Assembly: GCA_012295275.1 (NCBI GenBank)
Contig: CM022666.1
Coordinates: 2,327,616-2,391,615 of the forward strand
Direction of reading: 5' to 3'
DNA: 64,000 nucleotides
DNA from: Chrysomallon squamiferum
Lineage: Eukaryota; Mollusca; Gastropoda; Neomphalida; Peltospiridae
In this document: positions 43,422-53,495 of the stretch, piece by piece
Layout: every line of letters starts with the position of its first letter
Position numbering within the stretch: position 1 is the stretch's first letter
Position numbers and translations under genes: made by a program
Notes under the pieces: generated by a model
Told to the model about the DNA's origin: nothing
Seen by the model: the letters and a program-made list of their open reading frames with translations, nothing else
Databases searched by the model: none

Positions 43422-45415
43422 ATTGTATATAGATATGTGTTATATGTATCTATAAATATATATTTAGGACTGACATTTTTCTTTTTAACACAAATGTCTC
43501 ATCAGACAAAGACAAGTAAGTAAAATCCCTGATGTTGTTTTTTTTAAATTATTATTATTAAAATAATTTCTTCACAAACAATGACAAACGGCAAAATTCT
43601 AATCCAAGGAGAGAAGATTTTAATTTTTAAAAAATGTTTTAACAGAAAACGTTTTGTGGTAGGATGGCAACAGGCCCACAAAACTCACCTAATGGAAGGT
43701 AATTTTCAGCAGCATTGATGTAAGCGACGTTGTCGAACAGAGCAAAGTCTTCTTCTCGCACTTCCGACAGTTCTTTGCCAGCGATGTTGATTGAACACAG
43801 GTCAGAGGGGTCTTCAACACAACAGTGTTTCATCTGGAAAGATAAAATTACTAAAAGCTACATCGCACCATCTGGAAAAATAAAATTACTAAAAGCTATA
43901 TCAAAGTATCTGGTCTCAGGCGATACAAACTGCAGACAGGGAAGCACTTTGAAGTAAAATTAGAGGTTCCATCATCATATTTAACTGTAGTGACTGCCAT
44001 ATTGAAACATCTCTATGGCAACCATGTTTGGGAATTACAGAAAGTATCCATTGATATTGACAAATATATCTGAACATACATGAGTGTGATACAAGTAACT
44101 TGTAATTATTTGTATAACAACAAACTTGTAAGATACCTCACTGAACAATGTTTTAATAGTAGGCTTTTGTTGTTAATATTTATTATTAAATTTGTTTATT
44201 TATTTTATTATTAATTTTTTTTTTACTTGTTTGTTTCTTTGTTTATTTATTTGTTTACTTACTTATTTACTTACTTACTTCTGTTTATATATTTATTATT
44301 TAACAATAATATGGATAAATTATAGCATGTGCCCAAAGAGGCATACAGAATCAATGATGTTAACAGTGATTTAGTTTCTCAGAACAAGAACTTTTGTTAT
44401 TCTGGGCATAAAATTCTTAGCAGAGCAAAATTTCAAAATAAAAATATAATAAAATGGCAAGCCATCCCCCTCATGAAAAAAATTTGGGTTTATTTGGAAA
44501 ATTTTAAATATCAATTATTAAAAAAAAAAGAAACATAATAATACTTTCATGAGTTAACAACAAGGAATCTTTTATAAGCAGATACAAAGAGGGTTTTTTG
44601 GAAGGGTCTTGTATTGTTTTTTCATATCCAGTCAATTTGAATCACTGAAATACTGCTCGCTACAACATACCAAGAAAAACCCATCCAAAATAGGAATATT
44701 TTTATCATCTTCCTCATCTTTAAATTTATCTTCTGTCAGCTTTGTTCCCTCTCGTTCACATCGTTTTCTTTCTTCGCGAATCTGTGAATAGGTTTTTGGT
44801 TGACTGCAAAGTATTGCTTTAAATCGACGATGTTGTTCAGCCTGAAATGCTGTCAACCATGCTCCTTCAGCTGAAATTATTAAATATTAAATATTTTAAT
44901 TAATTAATTAATTTATTTATTTTTTATTTTTTATTTTAATATATAAATGTTGTTATAAATTCAGCTAATGAATTTTCATTTTTGCCTTGGTGATTTTAGA
45001 AATTATTTATCAGTTAGGCAGCATAACAAATTAACTAAAAACGTTTGTTGGTTATGTTGTTTTGTGTGTATGTGTTGTTGTTTTTGGTTTGAGTATGAGT
45101 GCAACTAAAACTGTAAATACAGTTTTTCGAACTCTTATCCAACTGTTATTTAATTACAGATTTATGTTTTCGTAAAAATTATAATTAATTATTAACTTCC
45201 GGTTGTTTAATTAAAGAAGTAAAACATTTCTATCAATCAATAAGTAGCTTAATCTTTGGCAATATATTTCTGATAATAAGTGAAGTCATAGATTATATTA
45301 ATACAAAAAGCTATATCATACCATCTGCACTCAAGCGATAAAAACTGCGGACAGGGAAGCAATTTGAAGTAAAATTAGAGGATCCATCATCATATTTAAC
45401 TCCAGCGACCGCCAT
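32543..45415 (-). CDS. XRRA1: XRRA1 orthologue (X-ray radiation resistance-associated protein 1), complete
   Basis: Exons from the ATG: 45415-45322, 44870-44671, 43833-43689, 43116-43019, 42490-42345, 41822-41721, 40849-40543, predicted micro-exon 40335-40317, 39579-39389, 38329-38178, 37858-37798, 37640-37428, 36772-36610, 36260-36148, 34127-33957, 32689-32543 (TAA). They join in phase to about 773 residues, close to the vertebrate protein. Diagnostic pieces: N-terminal DDG...NCFPVRS, EDPSDLCSINI, YINAAENYLPL, LRR segments (FPTLRELEMPLNGL, LDVSFNNL, LEVLMLDDNKLS, LKHLNLEKN, LCHLNLSHNK), PPLLKIFLQDRLGI, an acidic tract before FEGYEELL, VPPPPRKTRAEKVDELLHALR, and a charged C-terminal helix. 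Known: XRRA1 is an LRR protein whose expression has been linked to X-ray response; its mechanism is unclear. The Lys-rich segment at about residues 285-364 and the Glu/Asp/Lys-rich segment at about 577-630 look disordered. It converges with the kinase gene. Confidence 0.93.
32690..33956. other. Last XRRA1 intron
   Basis: Contains poly-A/T runs, a less AT-rich patch at 33060-33240 that is open but not recognisable on the plus strand, and the 28-bp minisatellite listed separately. Confidence 0.8.
33330..33858 (+). repeat. 28-bp minisatellite in the last XRRA1 intron
   Basis: About 17-19 imperfect tandem copies of a unit reading GATATTTTCTGTTGGA followed by GTTTTTAGACAA. Variants alternate TTGGA, ATGGA, TTGCA and ATCGA in the middle, suggesting higher-order copying of unit pairs. 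Confidence 0.9.
34207..34325 (+). repeat. 22-bp tandem repeat, about five copies
   Basis: The unit reads TTTTAAATCACCTTGTATCC plus TA, with single-base variants between copies. Confidence 0.92.
34600..35500 (+). repeat. Diverged tandem duplication in an XRRA1 intron
   Basis: About 34630-35000 and 35080-35490 share ordered blocks: GA.TCCACAG.AAA, CTAAAAGGAAAA.GGA, CAGAAAAA, GATG.(C/T)GC..(C/A)TT, a TTTTATAA.T.TTAC.TG.GAAA(A/C)AC segment, a .GTCT segment and AATTAGCA. Similarity is moderate with large indels. Confidence 0.7.
35620..36110 (+). repeat. Long imperfect (AGT/AGC)n trinucleotide tract
   Basis: Nearly 500 bases of GTA, GCA and AAT triplets. It is open in several frames on both strands (poly-Ser, poly-Val/Ala, poly-Leu, poly-Tyr/Cys), which is what an uninterrupted triplet repeat gives and not evidence of a protein. 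Confidence 0.92.
36261..36609. other. XRRA1 intron with simple repeats
   Basis: Contains (ACT)n at about 36293-36312 and an AAAATT hexamer run at about 36399-36475. Confidence 0.8.
36773..37427. other. XRRA1 intron with (AAT)n and (CAAA)n tracts
   Basis: The triplet tract at 37037-37283 passes into a tetranucleotide tract of CAAA/TAAA to about 37405. The Cys/Leu/Phe/Val and poly-Asn frames are repeat translation. Confidence 0.9.
37859..38177. other. XRRA1 intron, nothing recognised
   Basis: About 320 bases with an A-rich tract next to the acceptor of the KPKPPVPKP exon. The open frame extending into it is intronic. Confidence 0.7.
38430..38760 (+). repeat. Degenerate tandem repeat in an XRRA1 intron
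   Basis: Blocks ATGATGAATTATGTAG, CAAAACATTTCAGAAA, ATACAAAAA.T and TAGACT.CATTTT recur in the same order about three to five times with varying spacing. Confidence 0.75.
39285..39370 (-). pseudogene. Fragment similar to the 3' part of XRRA1 exon 1 and its donor
   Basis: On the minus strand the segment reads CTTGTCCACAGTCTTTG, TTGCCTCAGTCCAGATG and GTGTGATACAGCTTGTG. This parallels the true exon 1 end (CCTGTCCGCAGTTTTTATC, GCTTGAGTGCAGATG, GTATGATATAGCTT). Similarity is roughly 70-75% over about 75 bases. It has lost the ATG end and lies directly downstream of the donor at 39389. Confidence 0.65.
39612..39795 (+). repeat. Tandem repeat of about 40 bp, 4-5 copies
   Basis: The unit reads AAAATTCAAAGAAAATCAAA then TTTTTAAAAACAAAATA, with small indels. 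Confidence 0.88.
40317..40335 (-). CDS. XRRA1: Predicted 19-nt micro-exon of XRRA1
   Basis: The exon ending at 40543 finishes in phase 0, but the exon starting at 39579 needs one extra base. In between, the minus strand has a strong acceptor (long T-run then AACAG) followed by 19 open bases (TTGAATTTAAAGAATTATA) and a GTGAAA donor. Including them restores phase and gives LNLKNY then Asn at the junction. The donor is weak. Alternatives are another micro-exon or the in-frame acceptor CTTCAG inside the 39579 exon. Confidence 0.4.
40850..41720. other. XRRA1 intron
   Basis: Contains a poly-T/A pair near 40914-40988 and a (GT)n tract at about 41411-41458. No coding signal beyond the flanking exons. 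Confidence 0.8.
41823..42344. other. XRRA1 intron
   Basis: Contains (GAAA)n near 41930-41947, a short (TA)n at 42171-42187 and a (GT)n run at 42294-42311. Confidence 0.8.
42491..43018. other. XRRA1 intron
   Basis: Contains a (TA)n tract at 42764-42800. Nothing else was recognised. Confidence 0.8.
43117..43688. other. XRRA1 intron
   Basis: Contains a (GTAT)n tetranucleotide tract at about 43318-43380 and a shorter one near 43405-43420. Confidence 0.8.
43831..43906 (+). repeat. 38-bp tandem duplication overlapping an exon acceptor
   Basis: CATCTGGAAAGATAAAATTA and the following CTAAAAGCTACATCGCAC (from 43831) recur from 43869 with three to five changes. The first copy holds the real acceptor of the exon starting at 43833. 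The second copy ends in sequence also seen beside true exon 1. Confidence 0.88.
43890..44110 (-). pseudogene. Decayed copy of the XRRA1 promoter and exon 1 inside an intron
   Basis: It aligns along its length with 45311-45520. The ATG (44000-43998) and an open 30-odd-codon frame remain (MAVTTVKYDDGTSNF, KCFPVCSLYRL), but the donor GGTATG has become ACTTTG and the frame then stops. Most differences from the true exon are CG-to-TG or CG-to-CA. It cannot act as a normal first exon. Confidence 0.9.
44111..44670. other. Remainder of an XRRA1 intron
   Basis: Holds (TTTA)/(TTAC)-type repeats at 44190-44280 and otherwise AT-rich sequence without recognisable exons. Confidence 0.75.
44871..45321. other. 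First XRRA1 intron
   Basis: About 450 bases, AT-rich, with (TTAA)n near 44898-44915. Donor ATG/GTATGA and acceptor AATTTCAG are canonical, and phase 1 is shared by both exons. Confidence 0.85.
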
Positions 45416-45560
45416 ATTGAAACATCTCTACGGCAACCACGTTCGGGAATTACGGAAAGTACCCGTTGATATTCACGAATATATCCGAACATACTGTACC
45501 CAATCAGAGGCCCGGTCATACAAGTTCACGCTGTGATCGTTTGAAGCAGACTTTGGCTAC
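45404..45560 (-). promoter_or_regulatory. XRRA1: XRRA1 promoter and TISU-like start
   Basis: The start codon lies in CAATATGGCGGT, 10 of 12 matches to the TISU consensus SAASATGGCGGC, which is typical of TATA-less genes with very short 5' UTRs. Upstream on the minus strand are an inverted CCAAT box (GATTGG at about 45503), GTGGTTGCC and at least seven CpGs within about 65 bases, dense for this AT-rich window. No TATA box is evident. Use as a promoter is inferred. Confidence 0.6.
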
Positions 45561-45775
45561 GGTTTCTTTTTATAACAGACGAAATTCAAGTTGTCTTTTG
45601 TGACATGAAAACTTAATAAATTTATTTAATTTTTTTAAATTGTTTTTTTTATTGTTTTATTTATGTATTATTATTGTTGTTGTTTTTAAATAAAGCATCG
45701 ATCATTACTACTTCCTCCACACATACCATTCAAATATTCTTAAGAAAAATCAGTATTTTCAGAAATGCGTTTTTT

Positions 45776-45848
<73 letters not shown>

Positions 45849-46149
45849 TTATTATTTTTTAATTAATAAAATGTCCACATTTATTTCACTATATCATATA
45901 AAATTAATACAGCAAATAGATATTTCAGATTTATCTGCACGTTATTGTCTATTTTTCTCGTTTAAGCATATTTTGTCAGTGTTTTCTTCTTCTTCTTTTC
46001 TTCTATTTCTGTACTGTATTTCTAGTATATATAAAATATGGTAATGACAAAATAGAATTTACCTGAAACAATTAGCTGAGAAATAATAGCAGTGATTCGG
46101 ATGAGCTACAACTATGTCTACTGTATTTCACCTTTAACGTTATACTTTC
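45561..46149. other. Upstream flank of XRRA1, no gene recognised
   Basis: AT-rich, containing the (CT)n tract. A minus-strand CAG/GTAAAT donor-like site sits near 46061, so a far-upstream untranslated exon cannot be excluded. Confidence 0.6.
45777..45844 (+). repeat. (CT)n microsatellite
   Basis: About 66 bases of uninterrupted CT upstream of XRRA1. Confidence 0.97.
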
Positions 46150-46395
46150 ACTTCTGAAAAGACCTGGATTTAATGCTTTACGCAACGGCAGCAACGTGGT
46201 ATTAGATGATACATTCTGACCGGGTGAAATTATCCCTGATCAAATCCCACCGCAGGATAGCAGAGGACTTTTTACGACAACAACATTTCTCGCGCGCACG
46301 CGCATACATATAGAAAAACAACAACCACAATAACAGGAATCAGTTTTCACTTTAATTAACAGTTCTGAGGCAGCATTAGCATCAGTATCCATGAC
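46150..46395 (-). repeat. Inverted copy of a dispersed (SINE-like) element
   Basis: On the minus strand this matches long array units near 54210-54400: GTTAATTAAAGTGAAAAC, TTTTTCTATATGTATG, GAGAAATGTTGTTGTCGTAA, AAAGTCC, then GGATAATTTCAC and AATACCACGTTG. The plus strand has GATCAAATCCC, a weak match to a tRNA-type B box. This copy keeps more CpGs than the array copies. Its classification as a SINE is tentative. Confidence 0.55.
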
Positions 46396-46402
46396 AATTA
46401 CA

Positions 46403-46443
<41 letters not shown>

Positions 46444-46544
46444 GCTTATAATCTTATTTACTCAGTTTGATTATCCTTACCATGTTCATTCTGCTCATAA
46501 TTTCGGAAATGCAATTTATTTTAATGTTATTTCCGGAGATTCAA

Positions 46545-46593
<49 letters not shown>

Positions 46594-46895
46594 TAACAAC
46601 AACAACAACAAAAACTGTAATAATAATATGGAGGTCCATAATTTCTATTTTGTTTCACGTTTAAAACAACAACAACGACAACAGTAATAATAATGTGGAT
46701 GTTCAATATTCAGCTTGGATTTTAAAAACTTTTATCACATTATAGCATTCTATCAAACATTTTTATTTATTTTATATTCATTATATATATTAACGGGTAT
46801 TCACGTATATCATATTTTTTTCTGTATAGTTTACAATGAAAGTAAATGCCAAGGATAAATATTCATCCAAGGCTTCATTTTTGTTTCGAATTTAA

Positions 46896-46929
<34 letters not shown>

Positions 46930-47145
46930 TAAATTGTATATTAATAATAAATCATGATCATAAATTAACAAGTACTCTCATCTAGCCCTTACTCAAGTAA
47001 AGACATTCGTAAACGAAAAGGTAAAAAGGAAAATTCCTTGGAAAACACAACACAATGAGTATTTTTATGGATGTTTCGACAAAAGTCACTAAAAGAAAGA
47101 AAGAAATCGTTTTGCCTGCTTCGTTTTAGGCTTTTATTGTATTAT

Positions 47146-48418
47146 CATATTCATCATAAACAGATACTGGAAGCTAAAAATATGATTAAAATTAAATTTT
47201 ACTATAAGACGTCTGATAATTGTTAGAAAAATCATTTCTTAAGCCAGACATTCATATGCATGCATGCGTATATAAATATGCGCATATTAAAACACATAAG
47301 CGTACAAATAACAACTTCAGATATATGTCGGAATATTTATTTAACAAATTAAGAAAAACACAATGAACCAAACATTTAACAGAAACAATATTTTGAAAAT
47401 CTTATTTATTTTGGCACATAAAGAGCAACATTTTTTCTTGTCTCCTTTTCTCATGAACGTTTATATGTTTCCCATCACTTTTTTTTCTTCTTTCTTTTCT
47501 TTGTTGCGTGTGCGTTTGATTTTTTAGAGCTGCTTAATAGCGCTCTTCCCCATCCAAGTTCCAAGAAGAAAGACGGAAGTAGCCGAAGTTTCCACTCTAC
47601 AAGAGTTACTTTCCGGATTTGGGATGTCTGTGCCTATAATACCGTATGGGTAATCATACATTTCTTCCATATTTGGAATCCTCTGAAGAATGTGTAACGA
47701 AGGCAGAACAATTGACATGATTTTTCGCTTTCAAACTGTATTACTTTTCCCAATTTTTGAAATTATTACCTTCGCTGTCGATTGCTTTGGCTGAGAATGA
47801 TTTAAAGGACAAATTTCAATGTTACAAAATAGCTGGCTTTTGCCCGAGTTTCATATCTGCGCACTGTAGTGATTATTTCACGTTTGCGCATCAGTACGTC
47901 ATGACCAGAATAAATCACGAAACAGATCTAAGAAATCACAGTTTTTTTATTTTTAAACCTTTTTTTATTATTTTTTTTAAAATTCGTAATCTGTACAGTA
48001 AATAAAAATAATTGCTGAAAAATAACCATGGGGTCGATGATATTTTAGACTTCTTGGAGCAATATGTAACCTAAAGTTATTACATGGTTTGTGCGAGAAA
48101 TGTTGTTGTCGTAAAAAGTCCTGTACTGTCTTGTGATGAGATTCGATGAGAGGTAATTTCACTGAAACAGACGATTCCAGTCAGGATATAGTGTGTGTAA
48201 TACCACGTTGATGCTGTTGTGTGAAAGCAACGACTAGCATGTCATTTTGTGGAAAATACAGTAACAGCATAAGATATGGTTGATATAAATAATTAATTAC
48301 AAAGTTACGAAATGCCTGTGTTAATTTTCATCTAATCCATACATTTGTGAAATTGTTAAAGATATTAAATATATATATATAAATATATATATATATAATG
48401 AAAGCAATGATGATGATA

Positions 48419-48455
<37 letters not shown>

Positions 48456-49164
48456 CGTGATAACAAAATAACAAGAACTCTCACCTAGCTTTTATTGAAG
48501 TAATCACATTCGTAAACGAAAAGGATAAAACGAAAATTCGTTGATAAACAGAATATAATGACTGGTTTTAGTCTTTTATTGTATTATCATATTAATTATT
48601 ACCAGATACTGCTTGCTAAAAATAGCATTAAAATTTAAATTTACTTATCGGTCGAATGTAACATCTGCTCATAATCTCTATAATGAAATTTCTTTTAATG
48701 TTTTTTCACGAATTGAAGCTGAATGTAAATAGCTCCCAAAATAAATCACCTAACACAAATTCGTATCTGTATTATTCCAAGAAATGAGTTATTTTGTTTC
48801 AGGTTTATAACAACAACAACACAACAACAACAACAACAGGTACAACAACAAGAATAACAACAACAACAACAAAAACAACAACAATAATAAGAAGAAGAAG
48901 AATAAGAATAAGAATATGGAAGACCATTATTTTTATTTTGCTTCAGGTTTAAAACAAGAATAATCATGAAGTGGATGTGTTTTGTTCACCTTGGATTTTT
49001 AAACATTTGTCACATCATAGCCTTCCATCTATTTAAAACAATTTTTTTTTATTTTTTTTATTTTTTTTTAACCTTATGTATCTTATATTCTTTTCAGTAT
49101 AGTTGACATTGAAAGTAAATCCAAGGATATGTGTTCATCCAAGGCTTCATTTTTGTTTCAGAGT

Positions 49165-49230
<66 letters not shown>

Positions 49231-49432
49231 TATAATAAATCGTGATAATAAATTAACAAGTACTCTCACCTAGCCCTTACTCAAGTAAAGACATTCGTAA
49301 ACGAAAAGGTAAAAAGGAAAATTCCTTGGAAAACATAACACAATGAGTATTTTTACGGATGATTCGACAAAATTCACTAAAAGAAATAAAAAATCGTTTT
49401 GCCTGCTTCGTTTCAGGCTTTTATTGTATTAT
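47146..49432 (+). repeat. Array unit 1 (2287 bp, deletion derivative of the long type)
   Basis: The common part is the most diverged in the array. Minus-strand ORF at 47524-47718 (64 codons, MSIVLPSLHILQRIPNMEEM...). Compared with the long type, about 1.04 kb is missing between ACATGGTTT and GTGCGAGAAATG (junction near 48093). The (CAA)n tract at 48810-48885 is expanded. Confidence 0.9.
48085..48260 (+). repeat. SINE-like element copy in array unit 1
   Basis: Contains GAGAAATGTTGTTGTCGTAA, AAAGTCCTGTACTGTCTTG, GAGATTCGATGAGAGGTAAT and AATACCACGTTGATGCTG. It lacks the upstream TATATGTATG segment because of the unit's deletion. Confidence 0.55.
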
Positions 49433-50860
49433 CATATTCATCATAAACAGATACTGGAAGCTAAAAATATGATTAAAATTAAATTTTACTATAAGACGTC
49501 TGATAATTGTTAGAAAAATCATTTCTTGAGGCACACATCCACATCCATGCATGCGTGTATAAATATGCGCATATTAAAACACATAAGCGTACAAATAACA
49601 ACTTCAGATATATGTCGGAATATTTATTTAACAAATTAAGAAAAACACAATGAACCAAACATTTAACAGAAACAATATTTTGAAAACCTTATTTATTTTG
49701 GCACACAAAGAGCAACATTTTTTTCTTGCCCCCTTTTCTCATGAACGTTTATATCTTTCCCATCACTTTTTTCTTCTTTTTTTTTTCTTTGTTTCGCGTG
49801 CGTTTAATTTTTCAGAGCTGCTTAATAGCGCTCTTTCCCATCCATGTCCCAAGAAGAAAGACGGAAGTAGCCGAAGTTTCCACTCTACAAGAGTTCGTTT
49901 CCGGATTTGGGATGTCTGTGCCTATAATACCATATAGGTAACCATACATTTCTTCCATATTTGGAATCCTCTGAAGAATGTGTAACGAAGGCAGAACAAT
50001 TGACATGATTTTTCGCTTTCAAACTGTATTACTTTTCCCAGTTTTTAAAAGTATTACCTTCGCTGTCGATTGCTTTGGCTGAGAATGATTTAAAGGACAA
50101 ATTTCAATGTTACAAAATAGCTGACTTTTGCCCGAGTTTCATATCTGCGCACTGTAGTGATTATTTCACGTTTGCGCATCAGTACGTCATGACCAGAATA
50201 ATGCAAGAAACAGATCTAAGAAATCACAGTTTTTTAATTTATTTATTTTGTTCTCTGTTATTCGTAATCTGTACAGTAAATACAAATAATAGCTGAAAAA
50301 TGACCAGGGGGTCGATGATTTAAGAGACTTCTTGAGGCGATATAAGTGAGTTAGTATGTAACCTAAAGTAATTATGTGGATTTTGCGAAGTAAATTATGT
50401 TTCAACAAACAAGATAAACATACTGTTGGTGAGAGAACAGCACAAATTCACCAAGTTACAAATAAATGTCTGTGCTGTTCTCAAATATCCCTCCAACATC
50501 GGAGATACAGAAAAATAAAATACAAGTAATATCAGTTTATTTTATTAAACCATTCTTCCTATTGCTGTCATTATTACATAAAGTCGTCTGACTAGACCAG
50601 GCGGTTGCCAAGGTAATCAGTGGTTAATCTTATGGAATAAAAGAGAACTTAAGAATCGTTAAGGGTGGGTAACTGTAATAGAAATTAATATTAAAAAAAA
50701 AAAAAATTAAAAATAAAAGAATATTAAAAAGAAAAATTAAATAATTAAATAAATAAATAAATAAAAGAAAAAGAATGTAATCTAAAATTAGGAAATGTAA
50801 TAATGAATACTGGATATCCCCAAATTTGTGCAAATGTTCTACCTTTTATTTTGGTATTAT
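49433..50860 (+). repeat. Array unit 2 (1428 bp, short type)
   Basis: Minus-strand 64-codon ORF at 49812-50006, with changes such as YGYLYG. In the common part, TATAAATA is at 49558-49565. The short-type tail has GTTGCCAAGGTAAT at 50604-50617. Confidence 0.93.
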
Positions 50861-52283
50861 CATATTCATCATAAACAGATACTGGAAGCTAAAAATATTA
50901 TTAAAATTAAATTTTACTATAAGACGTCTGATAATTGTTAGAAAAATCATTTCTTGAGGCACACATCCACATCCATGCATGCGTGTATAAATATGCGCAT
51001 ATTAAAACACATAAGCGTACAAATAACAACTTCAGATATATGTCGGAATATTTATTTAACAAATTAAGAAAAACACAATGAAACATTTAATACAAACAAT
51101 ATTTTGAAAACCTTATTTTCTTTTGGCACACAAAGAGCAACATTTTTTTCTAGTCCCCTTTTCTCATGAACGTTTATATCTTTCCCATCACTTTTTTCTT
51201 CTTTTTTTTTTCTTTGTTGCGCGTGCGTTTAATTTTTCAGAGCTGCTTAATAGCGCTCTTTCCCATCCATGTCCCAAGAAGAAAGACGGAAATAGCCGAA
51301 GTTCCCACTCTACAAGAGTTACTTTCCGGATTTTGGGTGTCTATGCCCATAATACTGTATGGGTAATCATACATTTCTTCCATGCTTGGAATCCTCTGAA
51401 GAATGTGTAACGAAGGCAGAACAATTGACATGATTTTTCGCTTTCAAACTGTATTACTTTTCCCAGTTTTTAAAATTATTACCTTGTCTGTCGATTGCTT
51501 TGGCTGAGAATGATTTAAAGGACAAATTTCAATGTTACAAAATAGCTGGCTTTTGCCCGAGTTTCATATCTGCGCACTGTAGTGATTATTTCACGTTTGC
51601 GCATCAGTACGTCACGACCAGAATAATGCAAGAAACAGATCTAAGAAATCACAGTTTTTTAATTTATTTATTTTGTTCTCTGTTATTCGTAATCTGTACA
51701 GTAAATACAAATAATAGCTGGAAAATGACCAGGGGGTCGATGATTTAAGAGACTTCTTGAAGCAATATAAGTGAGTTAGTATGTAACCTAAAGTAATTAT
51801 ATGGATTTTGCGAAGTAAATTATGTTTCAACAAACAAGATAAGCATACTGTTGGTGAGAGAACAGCACAAATTCAGCAAGTTACAAATAAATGTCTGTGC
51901 TGTTCTCAAATATCCCTCCAACATCGGAGATACAGAAAAATAAAATACAAGTAATATCAGTTTATTTTATTAAACCATTCTTCCTATTGCTGTCATTATT
52001 ACATAAAGTCGTCTGACTAGACCAGGCGGTTGCCAAGGTAATCAGTGGTTAATCTTATGGAATAAAAGAGAACTTAAGAATCGTTAAGGGTGGGTAACTG
52101 TAATAGAAATTAATATTAAAAAAAAAAAATTAAAAAGAAAATAAAATTAAAAAACAAAATTAAATAATTAAATAAATAAATAAATAAAAGAAAAAGAATG
52201 GAATCTAAAACTAGGAAATGTAATAATGAATACTGGATATCCCCAAATTTGTGCAAATGTTCTACCTTTTATTTTGGTATTAT
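50861..52283 (+). repeat. Array unit 3 (1423 bp, short type)
   Basis: Minus-strand 64-codon ORF at 51237-51431. From this unit onward the ORF reads SIMGIDTQNPES instead of GIIGTDIPNP. TATAAATA at 50986-50993; X-box-like site at 52029-52042. Confidence 0.93.
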
Positions 52284-53457
52284 CATATTCATCATAAACA
52301 GATACTGGAAGCTAAAAATATGATTAAAATTAAATTTTACTATAAGACGTCTGATAATTGTTAGAAAAATCATTTCTTGAGGCACACATCCACATCCATG
52401 CATGCGTGTATAAATATGCGCATATTAAAACACATAAGCGTACAAATAACAACTTCAGATATATGTCGGAATATTTATTTAACAAATTAAGAAAAACACA
52501 ATAAAACATTTAATACAAACAATATTTTGAAAACCTTATTTTCTTTTGGCACACAAATGCAACGTTTTTTTCTTGCCTCCTTTTCTCATGAACGTTTATG
52601 TTTCCCGTCACTTTTTCTTCTTCTTTCTTTTCTTTGTTGCGTGTGCGTTTGATTTTTTAGAGCTGCTTAATAGCGCTCTTTCCCATCCATGTCCCAAGAA
52701 GAAAGACGGAAAGAGCCGAAGTTTCCACTCTACAAGAGTTACTTTCCGGATTTTGGGTGTCTATGCCCATAATGCTGTATGGGTAATCATACATTTCTTC
52801 CATATTTGGAATTCTTTGAAGAATGTGTAACGAAGGCAGAACAATTGACATGATTTTTCGCTTTCAAACTGTATTACTTTTCCCAGTTTTTAAAATTATT
52901 ACCTTCGCTGTCGATTGCTTTGGCTGAGAATGATTTAAAGGACAAATTTCAATGTTACAAAATAGCTGGCTTTTGCCCGAGTTTCATATCTGCGCACTGT
53001 AGTGATTATTTCACGTTTGCGCATCAGTACGTCATGACCAGAATAAATCACGAAACAGATCTAAGAAATCACAGTTTGTTTATTTTTAAACCTTTTTTTA
53101 TTTTTTTTTTTTAAAATTCGTAATCTGTACAGTAAATAAAAATAATTGCTGAAAAATAACCATGGGGTCGATGATATTTTAGACTTCTTGGAGCAATATG
53201 TAACCTAAAGTTATTACATGGTTTTTGCGAAGTAAATTATGTTTCAACAAACAACACAAACATACTGATCATGAAAACGATTTGTAAGTGACAGCTCAGC
53301 AAAAATTCACCAAGTTACAAATAAATATCTGTGATTTTCTCAAAGATCCCTCCAACATCGGAGATACAGAAAAATAAAATACAAGTAATATCGACCAAAT
53401 GTATCTTACAAAGTATCTGCCAAATGTATATTATCCGTACTCTTCATAATAAAAATA

Positions 53458-53495
<38 letters not shown>

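Noticed and set aside
48100-48160. tRNA gene or CRISPR-like repeat
   Set aside because: The B-box similarity is weak, no cloverleaf could be traced, and repeat and spacer sizes do not fit CRISPR in a nuclear animal locus.
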